Of a stretch of 64,000 nucleotides of DNA, positions 44,316-52,887 are shown piece by piece. A program made the translations under genes and the position numbers. This stretch comes from Alphaproteobacteria bacterium (lineage in GTDB: Bacteria; Pseudomonadota; Alphaproteobacteria; UBA8366), in contig JANQKC010000032.1 of assembly GCA_028281325.1 (NCBI GenBank), positions 38,187 to 102,186 on the forward strand, written 5' to 3'. Below the pieces are notes generated by a model that was given only the letters and a program-made list of their open reading frames with translations, was not told where the DNA came from and did not search any database. Position 1 is the first letter of the stretch. Every line of letters begins with the position of its first letter.

Positions 44316-45230
44316 ATGCGGATCGGCGTATTCGGTGCGGGGGCGGTCGGCGGCTATGTCGGCGCGCGTCTCGCCGCCGCCGGCGAGGACGTCACCTTCA
44401 TCGCGCGGGGCGCGCATCTGGATGCGATCCGCGAGACTGGGTTGCGGCTCGACAGTCCGAATGGCGACCTGACCCTACACCCGGCGCAGGCGACCGATGA
44501 CCCGGCGTCGGTCGGGCCGGTCGACTATCTTCTGTTCGCGGTCAAACTGTTCGACACCGAGGCGGTGGCGGAGGCCTGCCGGCCAATGGTCGGCCCGGAC
44601 ACCACCATCGTCGCCCTGCAGAACGGCGTCGAAACCGAGGAGATCATCGGCGGCATCCTCGGTCCCGAGAAAGTCATGGGAGGGACCGTCTATATCGCCG
44701 CCGTCATCGCGGAGCCGGGCCTGATCCGCCAGACGGGCAGCTTCGCGCGGGTGATCTTCGGCGAGTTGGACGGCAGCCGGTCCGACCGCGGGCTCGCGCT
44801 GGAAGCCGCCTGCAAGGCCGCCGGTCTCGATGTCGTGTTCTCCGATGCGGTGCTGACCGAAATCTGGATGAAATTCATCGTCCTGGCGGCGCTTAGCGGC
44901 GTGACCACGGCGACGCGAAAGCCGATCGGGCCGCTCCGCGCCGATCCCGATACGCGGGCCTTGTTCCGCAACGCGATCGCCGAGGCGGCCGACGTCGGGC
45001 GGGCAAGAGGGGTCGCCCTTCCGGACGATGCGGTCGACCGGCAGCTCGCGGTGGTCGACGGCTGGCCGCACGACATGGTGGCGTCGATGCTGCACGATCT
45101 GAATGCCGGTAAGCGTATGGAATTAGACCATCTTTCCGGTGCAGTCACCCGGCTCGGCCGGCTCGCCGGCGTCCCCACCCCGGTGCACGACGTGCTTTAC
45201 GCGGTACTGAAGCCCTATAAGGACGGTTGA
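44316..45230 (+). CDS. 2-dehydropantoate 2-reductase family protein
   Basis: Ketopantoate reductase/ApbA fold, 304 aa. Seen: GVFGAGAVGGYVGARLAAAG NADPH motif at the start, LFAVKLFDTEAVAEACRPMV, VALQNGVETEEIIGGI, and WMKFIVLAALSGVTTATRKP containing the active-site Lys. The end, SMLHDLNAGKRMELDHLSGA, carries the conserved Asp-x5-Arg-x-Glu motif. May be PanE of pantothenate synthesis, but paralogues with other substrates are common. Nineteen bases after the aminotransferase. Confidence 0.87.
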   Translation: MRIGVFGAGAVGGYVGARLAAAGEDVTFIARGAHLDAIRETGLRLDSPNGDLTLHPAQATDDPASVGPVDYLLFAVKLFDTEAVAEACRPMVGPDTTIVALQNGVETEEIIGGILGPEKVMGGTVYIAAVIAEPGLIRQTGSFARVIFGELDGSRSDRGLALEAACKAAGLDVVFSDAVLTEIWMKFIVLAALSGVTTATRKPIGPLRADPDTRALFRNAIAEAADVGRARGVALPDDAVDRQLAVVDGWPHDMVASMLHDLNAGKRMELDHLSGAVTRLGRLAGVPTPVHDVLYAVLKPYKDG

Positions 45231-45353
45231 ACAGCCGCGCCGTTTGCCGCTTTTTCCTTGCATCGGCGCTCTTGGATTGGAACCATATTCCCGGGTCTAA
45301 AAGACGTTCCGCATAACGGGACGGCACAATAACAATTCGGGAAGGAGGTTTTT

Positions 45354-47381
45354 ATGTCAGGGCGCACACCATCCGCACCCCGCTGCGCGGCACTTGTCGG
45401 ACCATACCTCAGTGGGAAGACCACACTTCTGGAATCGATTCTGTTCGCCTGCGGCGCGACGCACCGCAAGGGTAGCGTCAAGGAAGGGAACACGGTCGGC
45501 GACGCCTCGGACGAGGCGCGCGCACGGAACATGAGCACCGAAATGTCCGCGGCGTCGGGCGAGTTCCTCGGCGAGCAGTGGCACTTTCTCGACTGTCCCG
45601 GATCGATCGAGTTTGTTCAGGACACCTATTCGGCGCTTATGGTCGCCGATGTCGCCATTGTCGTCTGCGAACCCGAGGTGAGCCGGGCGCTGACGCTGGC
45701 GCCGCTTTTCCACTTCCTGGACGCGCATCAAATTCCGCACATGGTGTTCATCAATAAGATGGATCATTCCAACGACCGTGTCGGCGAATTGCTCGAAGCG
45801 ATGCAGAGCGTTTCCGAACGGCCGCTGGCGTTGCGCCATGTCCCGATCCGCGAGGGCGACGACATCACCGGTTACGTGGACCTGGTATCCGAGCGCGCCT
45901 ACGAATACAAACCCGGCGAAAAATCCGCGCTGATCGAGTTGCCGGATACGGTCAAGGACCGCAATGAGGAAGCGCGTCAGGAATTGCTGGAAACGTTGGC
46001 TGATTTCGACGACACGCTATTGGAACAATTGCTCGAAGACGTCGTGCCGCCGAAAAACGAAATCTATGATTATCTGACGCGCGAGTTGCAGGCGGACCGG
46101 GTCGTTCCCGTGTTCCTGGGCGCGGCCGAGATGGACAACGGCGTGCGCCGGCTGTTGAAGGCGCTGCGGCATGAGGCGCCGCCGCCCGAAGCGACCTTGG
46201 AGCGTCTCGGCGGGGCGGACGGCAATCCGTTGGTGCAGGTCTTCAAGACCTACCATCTACCGCATACGGGAAAGCTCTCGGTCGCCCGTATTTGGCGCGG
46301 CGACGTCAAGGACGGCGACTCCTTCGGCGAACACAGGGTCAGCGGCCTGTCGCAACTGATGGGCCATACCCTCAACAAGATCGACCGGGCCGGATTGGGC
46401 GACATTGTCGGTCTCGGCCGGCTTGAGGACATCAAGACCGGCGACGTGCTGACCGAGGCGGGGGTCTCCGACGGCGCCTTGGCCTGGTTCGATCCGATCC
46501 CCCCGGTCTACTCGATGGCGATCACCGCCGAGAAGCGCGAGGACGAAGTCAAGCTGTCGACCGGCATTGCCCGCATCATCGAGGAAGACCCGTCGGTATC
46601 GGCGGAACACAACGACGATACCCATGAACTGGTCTTGTGGGGACAGGGCGATATCCATCTTCAGGTCGCCGGCGAGAAACTCCGTAGCCGCTACAATGTG
46701 GGCGTGACGACGGCGCGCCCGCATGTGCCCTACAAGGAGACGATCCGCAAGACGATCCAGCAGCATGCGCGGCACAAGAAACAGTCCGGCGGACATGGCG
46801 AGTTCGGCGACGTTCACCTGGAGATCAAACCGTTGCCGCGCGGCCAAGGGTTCGAGTTCGTCGACAAGATCACCGGCGGCGTGGTGCCGCGGCAGTATAT
46901 TCCGGCCGTCGAACACGGCGTGAAGGAATACATGAATGAAGGGCCGCTGGGATTTCCGGTGATCGATCTCTCCGTCACGCTGTATGACGGACAGCATCAT
47001 GCGGTGGACTCGTCGGACATGGCGTTCCGCCGGGCCGGCATCCTGGCGATGAAGGATGCGTTGCCGCAATGCAATCCCGTCCTGCTGGAGCCGGTGGCGT
47101 CGGTCACCATTTCGGTGCCGAGCGAATACACCGGTCAGGCGCAGAGCGTGATCAGCAAGCGGAGGGGCCAGATTCTCGGCTTCGACACCAAGGAAGGCTG
47201 GCAGGGATGGGATGAGGTTCAGGCGCATATGCCGCAGTCCGAACTGCATGATCTGATCGTCGACCTGCGGTCGTTGACGCTGGGCGTCGGCACCTTCGAA
47301 TGGTCCTTCGACCATTTGGCCGAGCTGACCGGACGCGACGCCGACACCATCATTTCGGAAAGAAAGGCAGCGGCCCAATAG
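45354..47381 (+). CDS. Elongation factor G-like protein (EF-G2/FusA2 type)
   Basis: 675-aa translation GTPase homologue with G domain, domains II-V. Seen: P-loop GPYLSGKTTL, the G3 motif DCPGSIEF where EF-G has the DTPGHVDF type, and NKMD. The catalytic His after DxPG is Ser here. Later ALAWFDPIPPVYSMAITAEK and GQGDIHLQVAGEKLRSRYNV (EF-G domain III), QSGGHGEFGDVHLEI, and domain V with ILGFDTKEGWQGWDEVQAHM. This is the divergent EF-G-like group found beside canonical EF-G; it may bind GTP without ribosome-stimulated hydrolysis. Strong AGGAGG before the ATG. Confidence 0.92.
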   Translation: MSGRTPSAPRCAALVGPYLSGKTTLLESILFACGATHRKGSVKEGNTVGDASDEARARNMSTEMSAASGEFLGEQWHFLDCPGSIEFVQDTYSALMVADVAIVVCEPEVSRALTLAPLFHFLDAHQIPHMVFINKMDHSNDRVGELLEAMQSVSERPLALRHVPIREGDDITGYVDLVSERAYEYKPGEKSALIELPDTVKDRNEEARQELLETLADFDDTLLEQLLEDVVPPKNEIYDYLTRELQADRVVPVFLGAAEMDNGVRRLLKALRHEAPPPEATLERLGGADGNPLVQVFKTYHLPHTGKLSVARIWRGDVKDGDSFGEHRVSGLSQLMGHTLNKIDRAGLGDIVGLGRLEDIKTGDVLTEAGVSDGALAWFDPIPPVYSMAITAEKREDEVKLSTGIARIIEEDPSVSAEHNDDTHELVLWGQGDIHLQVAGEKLRSRYNVGVTTARPHVPYKETIRKTIQQHARHKKQSGGHGEFGDVHLEIKPLPRGQGFEFVDKITGGVVPRQYIPAVEHGVKEYMNEGPLGFPVIDLSVTLYDGQHHAVDSSDMAFRRAGILAMKDALPQCNPVLLEPVASVTISVPSEYTGQAQSVISKRRGQILGFDTKEGWQGWDEVQAHMPQSELHDLIVDLRSLTLGVGTFEWSFDHLAELTGRDADTIISERKAAAQ

Positions 47382-47405
47382 CCGCCTGCCTTCGGGCGTA
47401 GTATA

Positions 47406-47444
47406 GAACGGGCGCGCCGGTATTCGGCGGCCCGTTCTTTGTTT
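47406..47444 (+). terminator. Rho-independent terminator after the EF-G-like gene
   Basis: GAACGGGC (47406-47413) pairs with GCCCGTTC (47430-47437), with an inner CGCCG/CGGCG stem around a GTATT loop, followed by TTTGTTT. It lies 25 bases after the stop at 47381. Confidence 0.88.
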
Positions 47445-47493
47445 GACGGCGCTCAACCCCCTACCATGAAGAGTATAATAAGGAGATAGACGT

Positions 47494-48264
47494 ATGGCCG
47501 ACATAAACCTGCTCGCGGATCGTCTGATCGAGGCTCGCCGTGCCGGGTCCATCGTGACCCTGGCCGATATTCCGTCTTCCCTCGATGAATCCTATGCCGT
47601 GCTGGATGCGGTCATGGAGCGGTATGGGGAGAAGATCGTCGGTTGGAAGGCCGCGTTCACCAACGACGCGGCGATGGAAAAAATGAAAACGCCGGAGCCT
47701 GCGATGGGACCGCTGTTCGAGTCCTGGGTCTTTCCCAGCGGCGCCAAGATCGCCACGCCGGACAACTGCGCCCGGCTGATCGAAAGCGAATACGCCTTCA
47801 TGCTGGCGCGCGATCTGCCGGCGCGCGACACGCCCTACACCGAAGGCGAGGTGGCCGACGCGGTCGCTTCGCTGCATCCCGCGATCGAGATCGCCCACAG
47901 CCGCGTCGAGGACGGGTTCGGGATCGGCGCGTCCGTACTGATCGCCGATCACTGCGCCAACTTCGCCTTCGCCTATGGCGACGGTTTGACCGATTGGCGG
48001 GATTTCGATCTGCTGGGCCAGCAGGTGACCTTCAGCGTGGACGGCGAGGAGATCGCGACCGGCACCGGCGAAGCGGTGATGAGCCATCCGATAACGTCGC
48101 TGACGTGGCTGGTGAACAAGCGGTCGTCGCGCGGCGGCGGCGTTTCCGCCGGGCAAATTCTCACGACCGGCACCTGCACGGGGATGCAGCCGGTGGCGCA
48201 ATCCTGCAGCATGGTCGCCGATTTCGGGCCGCTCGGTCAGTGCCGTGTCGAGTGCACGGCCTAA
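47494..48264 (+). CDS. 2-keto-4-pentenoate hydratase/oxalocrotonate decarboxylase family protein
   Basis: 256 aa, MhpD/FAA-hydrolase-like. Seen: VGWKAAFTNDAAMEKMKTPE, GPLFESWVFPSG, IESEYAFMLARDLPARDTPY (Glu-x-Glu metal region), SLHPAIEIAHSR, and the end GPLGQCRVECTA. Hydrates 2-hydroxypenta-2,4-dienoate-type compounds in meta-cleavage pathways; here no ring-cleavage dioxygenase is nearby. Next gene, 23 bases downstream, is a divergent paralogue. Confidence 0.88.
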   Translation: MADINLLADRLIEARRAGSIVTLADIPSSLDESYAVLDAVMERYGEKIVGWKAAFTNDAAMEKMKTPEPAMGPLFESWVFPSGAKIATPDNCARLIESEYAFMLARDLPARDTPYTEGEVADAVASLHPAIEIAHSRVEDGFGIGASVLIADHCANFAFAYGDGLTDWRDFDLLGQQVTFSVDGEEIATGTGEAVMSHPITSLTWLVNKRSSRGGGVSAGQILTTGTCTGMQPVAQSCSMVADFGPLGQCRVECTA

Positions 48265-48287
48265 CAGAACAAGAAAAGGAGCAGGCA

Positions 48288-49067
48288 ATGAGCAATGCGG
48301 AGAAGGCGGCGGACCTGTTGATCGCGGCGCGCCGGGACGAACAGAAAATGGACGCGCTGCCGGCGGATTTGGAGCCGGCGACGTTGGAAGACGCTTATGC
48401 GATCCAGGATGCGATCATCGCGCGCACCGATCTGGCGTTGGGCGGCTGGAAGGTGGCGCTTACCAACGACGAGGCGATGGCCCGGGCCGATGCGACCGAA
48501 CCCGCGGCGGGGCCGCTCTTCGCGGAGCATATCGTCGCCAACCCGCAGACCATCGAAGGCGGGGCCAATACGGTCGGCGGGTTTGAGTGCGAATTCGCGT
48601 TCCAGCTGGCCGCCGACATCCCCGTCTCCGGCGCGCCCTACACGGCGGAAACCGTCCTAGGGTCGATCGAGGCCGTGCATCCGGCGCTCGAAGTGGTTGG
48701 CCTGCGCTTCGCCAACCGGCCGTCGCTCGGCGTGCGCGGTACCGTGGCCGATCACGCCGGGAATTACAGTTTCGTCTACGGCGACGCGGTGACCGATTGG
48801 CGGGCCCTTGACCTTCCGACCTGCGACGTCCGGCATCTCGTCGATGGCGAAGAGGTCGCGGCCAGCAACGGGGCGAACGTGTTAGGCAATCCGATCAATT
48901 CGCTGGCATGGCTCGCCAACCATCTGACCGGGCGCGGGTATGAGTTGAAAGCCGGTCAATGGATCACCGCCGGGGCGGCGACGGGGCCGATTCCGGCGCC
49001 TGTCGGCAGCAGGGTTTCGGCTGATTTCGGCCCGCTTGGCGTCGTGGAGGTCGACTTCAAGTCTTGA
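48288..49067 (+). CDS. 2-keto-4-pentenoate hydratase family protein (paralogue)
   Basis: 259 aa from the ATG at 48288, preceded by AGGAG. Same architecture as the preceding gene: GGWKVALTNDEAMARADATE, GPLFAEHIVAN, GGFECEFAFQLAADIPVSGA, AVHPALEVVGLRFANRP, and the shared TDWR segment, but only moderate residue identity. A tandem duplicate with divergence, perhaps forming a heteromeric hydratase/decarboxylase pair, as meta-cleavage decarboxylase and hydratase are homologous. Ends before a strong terminator. Confidence 0.88.
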   Translation: MSNAEKAADLLIAARRDEQKMDALPADLEPATLEDAYAIQDAIIARTDLALGGWKVALTNDEAMARADATEPAAGPLFAEHIVANPQTIEGGANTVGGFECEFAFQLAADIPVSGAPYTAETVLGSIEAVHPALEVVGLRFANRPSLGVRGTVADHAGNYSFVYGDAVTDWRALDLPTCDVRHLVDGEEVAASNGANVLGNPINSLAWLANHLTGRGYELKAGQWITAGAATGPIPAPVGSRVSADFGPLGVVEVDFKS

Positions 49068-49091
49068 CCCTCGGCCGATGCGAACGCGTCT

Positions 49092-49134
49092 AACGCCGGT
49101 GCAGCTAAGTCGTTGTACCGGCGTTGTTATTTTT
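49092..49134 (+). terminator. Rho-independent terminator after the tandem hydratases
   Basis: AACGCCGGT (49092-49100) pairs with ACCGGCGTT (49117-49125), 16-base loop, then a T-rich run TTATTTTT (49127-49134). Located 24 bases after the stop at 49067. Confidence 0.88.
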
Positions 49135-49195
49135 AACCCGCGACAAGAAAATTAGATCCACCGCCCCTCTTGTATTCAATGCGATATGCCTTATA

Positions 49196-49210
49196 TTAGA
49201 ATTATTCTAA
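49196..49210 (+). promoter_or_regulatory. ICE/Irr- or Fur-family-type palindrome upstream of dps
   Basis: TTAGAATTATTCTAA is a 15-base palindrome, symmetric except at its centre, 47 bases before the dps start. It matches the iron control element/Fur-superfamily pattern (TTAGAA-N3-TTCTAA) known for Irr and related regulators in alphaproteobacteria. Iron- or peroxide-responsive control of dps is therefore likely. Confidence 0.7.
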
Positions 49211-49257
49211 ATTAAGCTTGACGTCTTACGCAGGCTGTAGGAGAGGAGAAATCGGCG

Positions 49258-49728
49258 ATGGATATCAACATCGGAATCAATGACACGGACCGTAAGGAAA
49301 TCGCCGCGGGACTTTCGCGGCTGTTGGCGGATAGCTACACGCTGTACCTGAAAACGCATAACTATCACTGGAATGTCGAAGGGCCGCAGTTCAACACCCT
49401 GCACACCATGTTCGAGACGCAGTACACCGAATTGGCGCAGGCCGTGGATGAAGTGGCGGAGCGTATCCGCGCGCTCGGTGAGCCGGCGCCCGGCAGCTAC
49501 AAGGCTTTCGCGGCATTGTCTTCGATCGACGAGCAAGAGGGCCGCCTATCTGCTGAAGACATGATCCGGGATTTGGTCACCGGCCAGGAAGCGGTTGTCC
49601 GCACGGCCCGGTCGGTCTTCCCGACCGTCGAGGCGGCGAATGACGAGCCGACGGCGGACCTGCTGACGCAACGGATGCAAATCCACGAGAAGAACGCCTG
49701 GATGCTGCGCAGCATGTTGGCGGTTTAA
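49258..49728 (+). CDS. dps: Dps-family DNA-binding/ferritin-like protein
   Basis: 156 aa, ferritin-like dodecamer subunit that oxidises iron with peroxide and protects DNA. Ferroxidase ligands fit the Dps spacing: His37 (HNYHWNVEG), His49 (FNTLHTMF), Asp64 and Glu68 (AVDEVAERI). Short N-terminus with few Lys/Arg, so DNA binding by a basic tail is doubtful. An ICE-type palindrome lies upstream and a hairpin terminator downstream; single-gene unit. Confidence 0.96.
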   Translation: MDINIGINDTDRKEIAAGLSRLLADSYTLYLKTHNYHWNVEGPQFNTLHTMFETQYTELAQAVDEVAERIRALGEPAPGSYKAFAALSSIDEQEGRLSAEDMIRDLVTGQEAVVRTARSVFPTVEAANDEPTADLLTQRMQIHEKNAWMLRSMLAV

Positions 49729-49742
49729 CCGGCTACGGCGCT

Positions 49743-49782
49743 ATCGGCCGTGCCCTTGGGCGGGCGCGGCCGATGGGCTTTT
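49743..49782 (+). terminator. Terminator hairpin after dps
   Basis: ATCGGCCGTGCCC (49743-49755) pairs with GGGCGCGGCCGAT (49762-49774) with one G-U pair and a 6-base loop, followed by GGGC and a TTTT run. The T-run is short, so strength is uncertain. Confidence 0.65.
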
Positions 49783-49878
49783 AACCTAACGTTCTGCGGT
49801 GATCACAAACAGTTTATTCGTTTTTCATGAAAATTCCGTAGGATGGCGGCCGGACCGTAACAAACGAAGGATGCCGCG

Positions 49879-50856
49879 ATGCTTCTGCGAGTCAGAAAAG
49901 GGTGGGAACTCCCCGACTCCGCCGCGACGGACGAGACGGTGTTTCGGCAGCGCCGCGACCTCGTCAAATCAATGGGGCTTGGCACGGTCTTGTTGGCGGG
50001 CGGCGGCGCAGCATTGCCGGCCTTGGCGTCGACGGGCGGTGATCCGTCGGCGCATTTGTACCCGGTCAAACGCAACGAGAAATACAAACTCGACCGTGCT
50101 CTGACCGCAGAACAATACGCGATCACCTACAACAATTTCTACGAGTTCGGCAGCCACAAGAAGATCTGGGCGGCCGCGCAGCAGTTGGTCATCCGTCCTT
50201 GGACGGTCAAGATCGACGGCGCGGTGGAGAAGGAACTCACCGTCGATATCGACACGTTGCTCAAGCAGATGCCGCTCGAAGAACGCGTCTACCGCCATCG
50301 CTGCGTCGAAGCCTGGGCGATGGCGGTGCCGTGGAGCGGGTTTCCCTTCAAGGCGCTGATCGACTTCGCGAAGCCGCTTGGATCGGCGAGATATGTCCAG
50401 ATGGAGACACTGGCGGATAAGGAGACCATGCCGGGCCTTAAGCAGTTTTGGTACCCTTGGCCCTATCTGGAAGGTCTTACCATCGAGGAAGCGACCAACG
50501 AGTTGGCCTTTATCGCGACCGGCCTGTACGGCAAACCCATGCCGAAACAGAACGGCGCGCCGCTGCGCCTGGCGGTTCCTTGGAAATACGGGTTCAAGTC
50601 GATCAAGTCGATCGTCCGGATCACCTTCACGGAAAAGCGGCCGGTCAGCTTCTGGGAGAAAGCCCAAGGCAAGGAGTATGGTTTCTGGGCGAATGTGAAC
50701 CCGAAAGTGGATCACCCGCGATGGAGCCAGGCCACCGAACAACTCCTGGGCAGACCGGGTCGCGTGCCGACGCTGCTCTACAACGGTTACGGCGAGCATG
50801 TTGCCCACCTGTATAAGGATTTGGAGAAATCAGAAGGTGAATGGCTGTTCCGATAA
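49879..50856 (+). CDS. msrP: Protein-methionine-sulfoxide reductase catalytic subunit MsrP
   Basis: Periplasmic molybdopterin enzyme that repairs oxidised methionines. 325 aa. Tat signal with Arg25-Arg26 (FRQRRDLVKSMGLGTVLLAG). Molybdenum ligand Cys142 in RHRCVEAWAMAVPWSGFPFK. Also DKETMPGLKQFWYPWPYLEG. The genes moeA, moaD, moaE and mobB elsewhere in the window supply part of the cofactor pathway. The usual partner msrQ, a heme membrane protein, does not follow; after the stop there is only a candidate sRNA on the other strand. Confidence 0.96.
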   Translation: MLLRVRKGWELPDSAATDETVFRQRRDLVKSMGLGTVLLAGGGAALPALASTGGDPSAHLYPVKRNEKYKLDRALTAEQYAITYNNFYEFGSHKKIWAAAQQLVIRPWTVKIDGAVEKELTVDIDTLLKQMPLEERVYRHRCVEAWAMAVPWSGFPFKALIDFAKPLGSARYVQMETLADKETMPGLKQFWYPWPYLEGLTIEEATNELAFIATGLYGKPMPKQNGAPLRLAVPWKYGFKSIKSIVRITFTEKRPVSFWEKAQGKEYGFWANVNPKVDHPRWSQATEQLLGRPGRVPTLLYNGYGEHVAHLYKDLEKSEGEWLFR

Positions 50857-50930
50857 TTCCCTGATTGCGTGCTGAAATCGAGGGCGGGAAAGTCGAGGTT
50901 GCAGTCGTTTACCTCTAATACATTGTTGGG

Positions 50931-51050
50931 CAAATAAAAAAGCCGGGCCTAAAAAGGCCCGGCGAAGTAAACAGGGAGGCTTCACGTCTGGGAGACGTCA
51001 AAGCCCGGTCGCTCATCGATATGGCGTTGCCACCTCAATGGCTGACCGGT
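50931..51050 (-). ncRNA. Candidate small RNA with anti-Shine-Dalgarno motif and strong terminator
   Basis: In the 363-base gap 50857-51219 the minus strand shows three consecutive hairpins: CCGGTC with GACCGG (51044-51049/51005-51010), GGCTT-ACGTCT with AGACGT-AAGCC around a CCC loop (50978-51005), and GCCGGGCC-TTTTTA-GGCCCGGC (50942-50963) followed by TTTTTTATTTG. The single-stranded linker has CCTCCC (complement of 50974-50979), an anti-SD sequence as in several alphaproteobacterial sRNAs. The 5' end is an estimate; no coding frame is supported. It could also be a long 3' UTR of the LysR gene. Confidence 0.55.
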
Positions 51051-51219
51051 AGATCTATTGCGGCTTTGCAACAATCTGATAGTACAGATAGTAACTGGAC
51101 CAACGCATGACTAGGTTCATTTTTTCATCACAGTTATGCGTCTAGTGCATGGCAAATGCTTACCCGCTGGAATATTGGGATTTTCCGAAAAAGCGCGCCG
51201 AAAAACGGCGGGCGATGCC

Positions 51220-52110
51220 CTAAAAATCGTGCTCGGCGATCTTGCGGAGCAGGAAATCGCGGAAGACGCCGATCCGCTTCGAATGACGCAATTCTTCCGG
51301 ATAGACGAAATACGCCTGGAATGACGGCCCGTTGATATCCGGCAACACGCGTCGCAGGTTCGTATCGCCAGGAATGGCGTAGTCGGGCAGACCGGCGAGG
51401 CCAAGTCCGCTGCGGCAGGCGCGGTAAATGCCATAGATGTTGTTGACCCGAAGGACGGGACGGCGATTGGAGTCGGGACTGGCGCCCAATTCCAAAATCC
51501 AGTTTACATGCGGCACCGGCGCCGGCCACTCTTCGCCATAGACGAGCAGCCGATGTTGATCCAGCTCCTCCGGTTTCGTCGGTGCGCCGAACTCCTCTAG
51601 ATACTCGGCCGACCCGTAAAGATGGGTGTGGACGGTCAGCAGCGGGCGCTGGATCAGGTCGGGCCGGGTCGGCGGTTGCAGGCGTACCGAGATATCCGCC
51701 TCGCGCATCCCGAGGTCGAGTTCCGTGTCGGTCAGGATGAGCGTGACGTCGACTTCCGGGTAGAGTTCGATGAATTCCTTGATCCGCGAGGTGAGCCACA
51801 GCGACCCGAGGCCGATCGTGGTCGTGACCTTCAGCGGGCCGGACGGCCGCTCCTTGTTCTCGCTCAGCAGCGATTCGGTAATCGCGAGTTTATGGAACAC
51901 GTCGTGCGCGGTGCGGTACAGCAACTCGCCCTGCTCGGTCAGGATCAGGCCTCGCGCGTGACGATGGAACAGCGTGGTCTTGAGGCTTTCCTCAAGCGCG
52001 CTGATTTGCCGGCTCACGGCGGACTGGCTGAGATTGAGCAGTTCGCCGCCATGCGTGAAGCTGCCGGCTTCGGCGACGGCGTGAAAGACGCGTAGTTTAT
52101 CCCAGTCCAT
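51220..52110 (-). CDS. LysR-family transcriptional regulator
   Basis: 296 aa. N-terminal winged helix (MDWDKLRVFHAVAEAGSFTH, then LNLSQSAVSRQISALEESLK), effector domain about 90-290 with LKVTTTIGLGSLWLTSRIKE. C-terminal part ends EELRHSKRIGVFRDFLLRKI. The regulated gene is not obvious because no divergent neighbour exists; the adjacent oxygenase gene is on the same strand upstream, 51 bases away. A 250-base 3' region downstream leads to a candidate sRNA/terminator. Confidence 0.95.
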   Translation of the reverse strand: MDWDKLRVFHAVAEAGSFTHGGELLNLSQSAVSRQISALEESLKTTLFHRHARGLILTEQGELLYRTAHDVFHKLAITESLLSENKERPSGPLKVTTTIGLGSLWLTSRIKEFIELYPEVDVTLILTDTELDLGMREADISVRLQPPTRPDLIQRPLLTVHTHLYGSAEYLEEFGAPTKPEELDQHRLLVYGEEWPAPVPHVNWILELGASPDSNRRPVLRVNNIYGIYRACRSGLGLAGLPDYAIPGDTNLRRVLPDINGPSFQAYFVYPEELRHSKRIGVFRDFLLRKIAEHDF

Positions 52111-52161
52111 GGGACTCCATCCGACGGGTTCTCGTGGCGGTGACGCCGCCGCTAAAAGGGG

Positions 52162-52791
52162 TCATCCGAACCGCACTTTCTTGATGAAGGCCGAGATGCG
52201 ATGCCGGACCTGTTCTTTTCGAAGATAGGCGGTGTCCCGCACCCAGTTGAGTTGCATCGTTCGCCGCTGGCCTTCGAACGGTTTGTGTCCGTGCCATGCG
52301 TTTTCGCTGCACCGGAAGGCCAGCATGGTCCCGGCGTCCGGCGGCACCTCGGCGGCGTAATCCTCGATGTCGTCCGCGCTGCGAAGCAGGCGCAGCCGTC
52401 CGCCGGCCGCATTCCAACTGTCGTTGATGTAAATCAGGACGGTGACCAGTTTGCCCAGCGAGTCGGTATGGATCTGACCGTCGCTCGGTTTGCAATGGCC
52501 GCGCACCGTCAGCATCGGCGGTTGATCGACCAGGTTCATGCCGAGTTTCTCGCCCATCGCCTTTGCCATTTCCGGGCCTTGCAAGGCATCGCACAGGCGT
52601 TGAAAGGCAGAGCCGTAGGAAAGCGACCTCAGCGGAAAACTGCCGGGGCGGTCGATCGCCGGAAAATCCGCCTCGATCTCGGCCATCGCCTCGGGTTTCA
52701 GGAACCCGGGGACGATGATGTGATCGAACGGCTCGCGCTGAACGGTGGCGGCTTTCAGTGCCGGAAAATCGAGCATCATGGACATGTTCAT
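52162..52791 (-). CDS. 2OG-Fe(II) oxygenase superfamily protein
   Basis: 209 aa from the ATG at 52791 (MNMSMMLDFPALKAATVQRE). Iron ligands His108 and Asp110 (DGQIHTDSLGKLVTVLIYIN) and His167 (ENAWHGHKPFEGQRRTMQLN) with Arg177 for 2-oxoglutarate. Resembles prolyl-hydroxylase-like/Ofd1-type oxygenases; substrate unknown. The start before 52791 is open but lacks conserved sequence. Upstream on the same strand is the ELM1-family gene (96 bases). Confidence 0.85.
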   Translation of the reverse strand: MNMSMMLDFPALKAATVQREPFDHIIVPGFLKPEAMAEIEADFPAIDRPGSFPLRSLSYGSAFQRLCDALQGPEMAKAMGEKLGMNLVDQPPMLTVRGHCKPSDGQIHTDSLGKLVTVLIYINDSWNAAGGRLRLLRSADDIEDYAAEVPPDAGTMLAFRCSENAWHGHKPFEGQRRTMQLNWVRDTAYLRKEQVRHRISAFIKKVRFG

Positions 52792-52887
52792 CTGAGTTCC
52801 GATACCGGTAGGACGAAGATATACGGAATGCCCCGGTGATAGGCAATGCGGCATTGACGCCGCGCCGCCCCGGCCGAAGCCGCCTGG

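Noticed and set aside
50942..50963. Terminator of msrP on the plus strand
   Set aside because: The T-run is on the minus-strand side; on the plus strand the hairpin is followed by GAAG rather than T.
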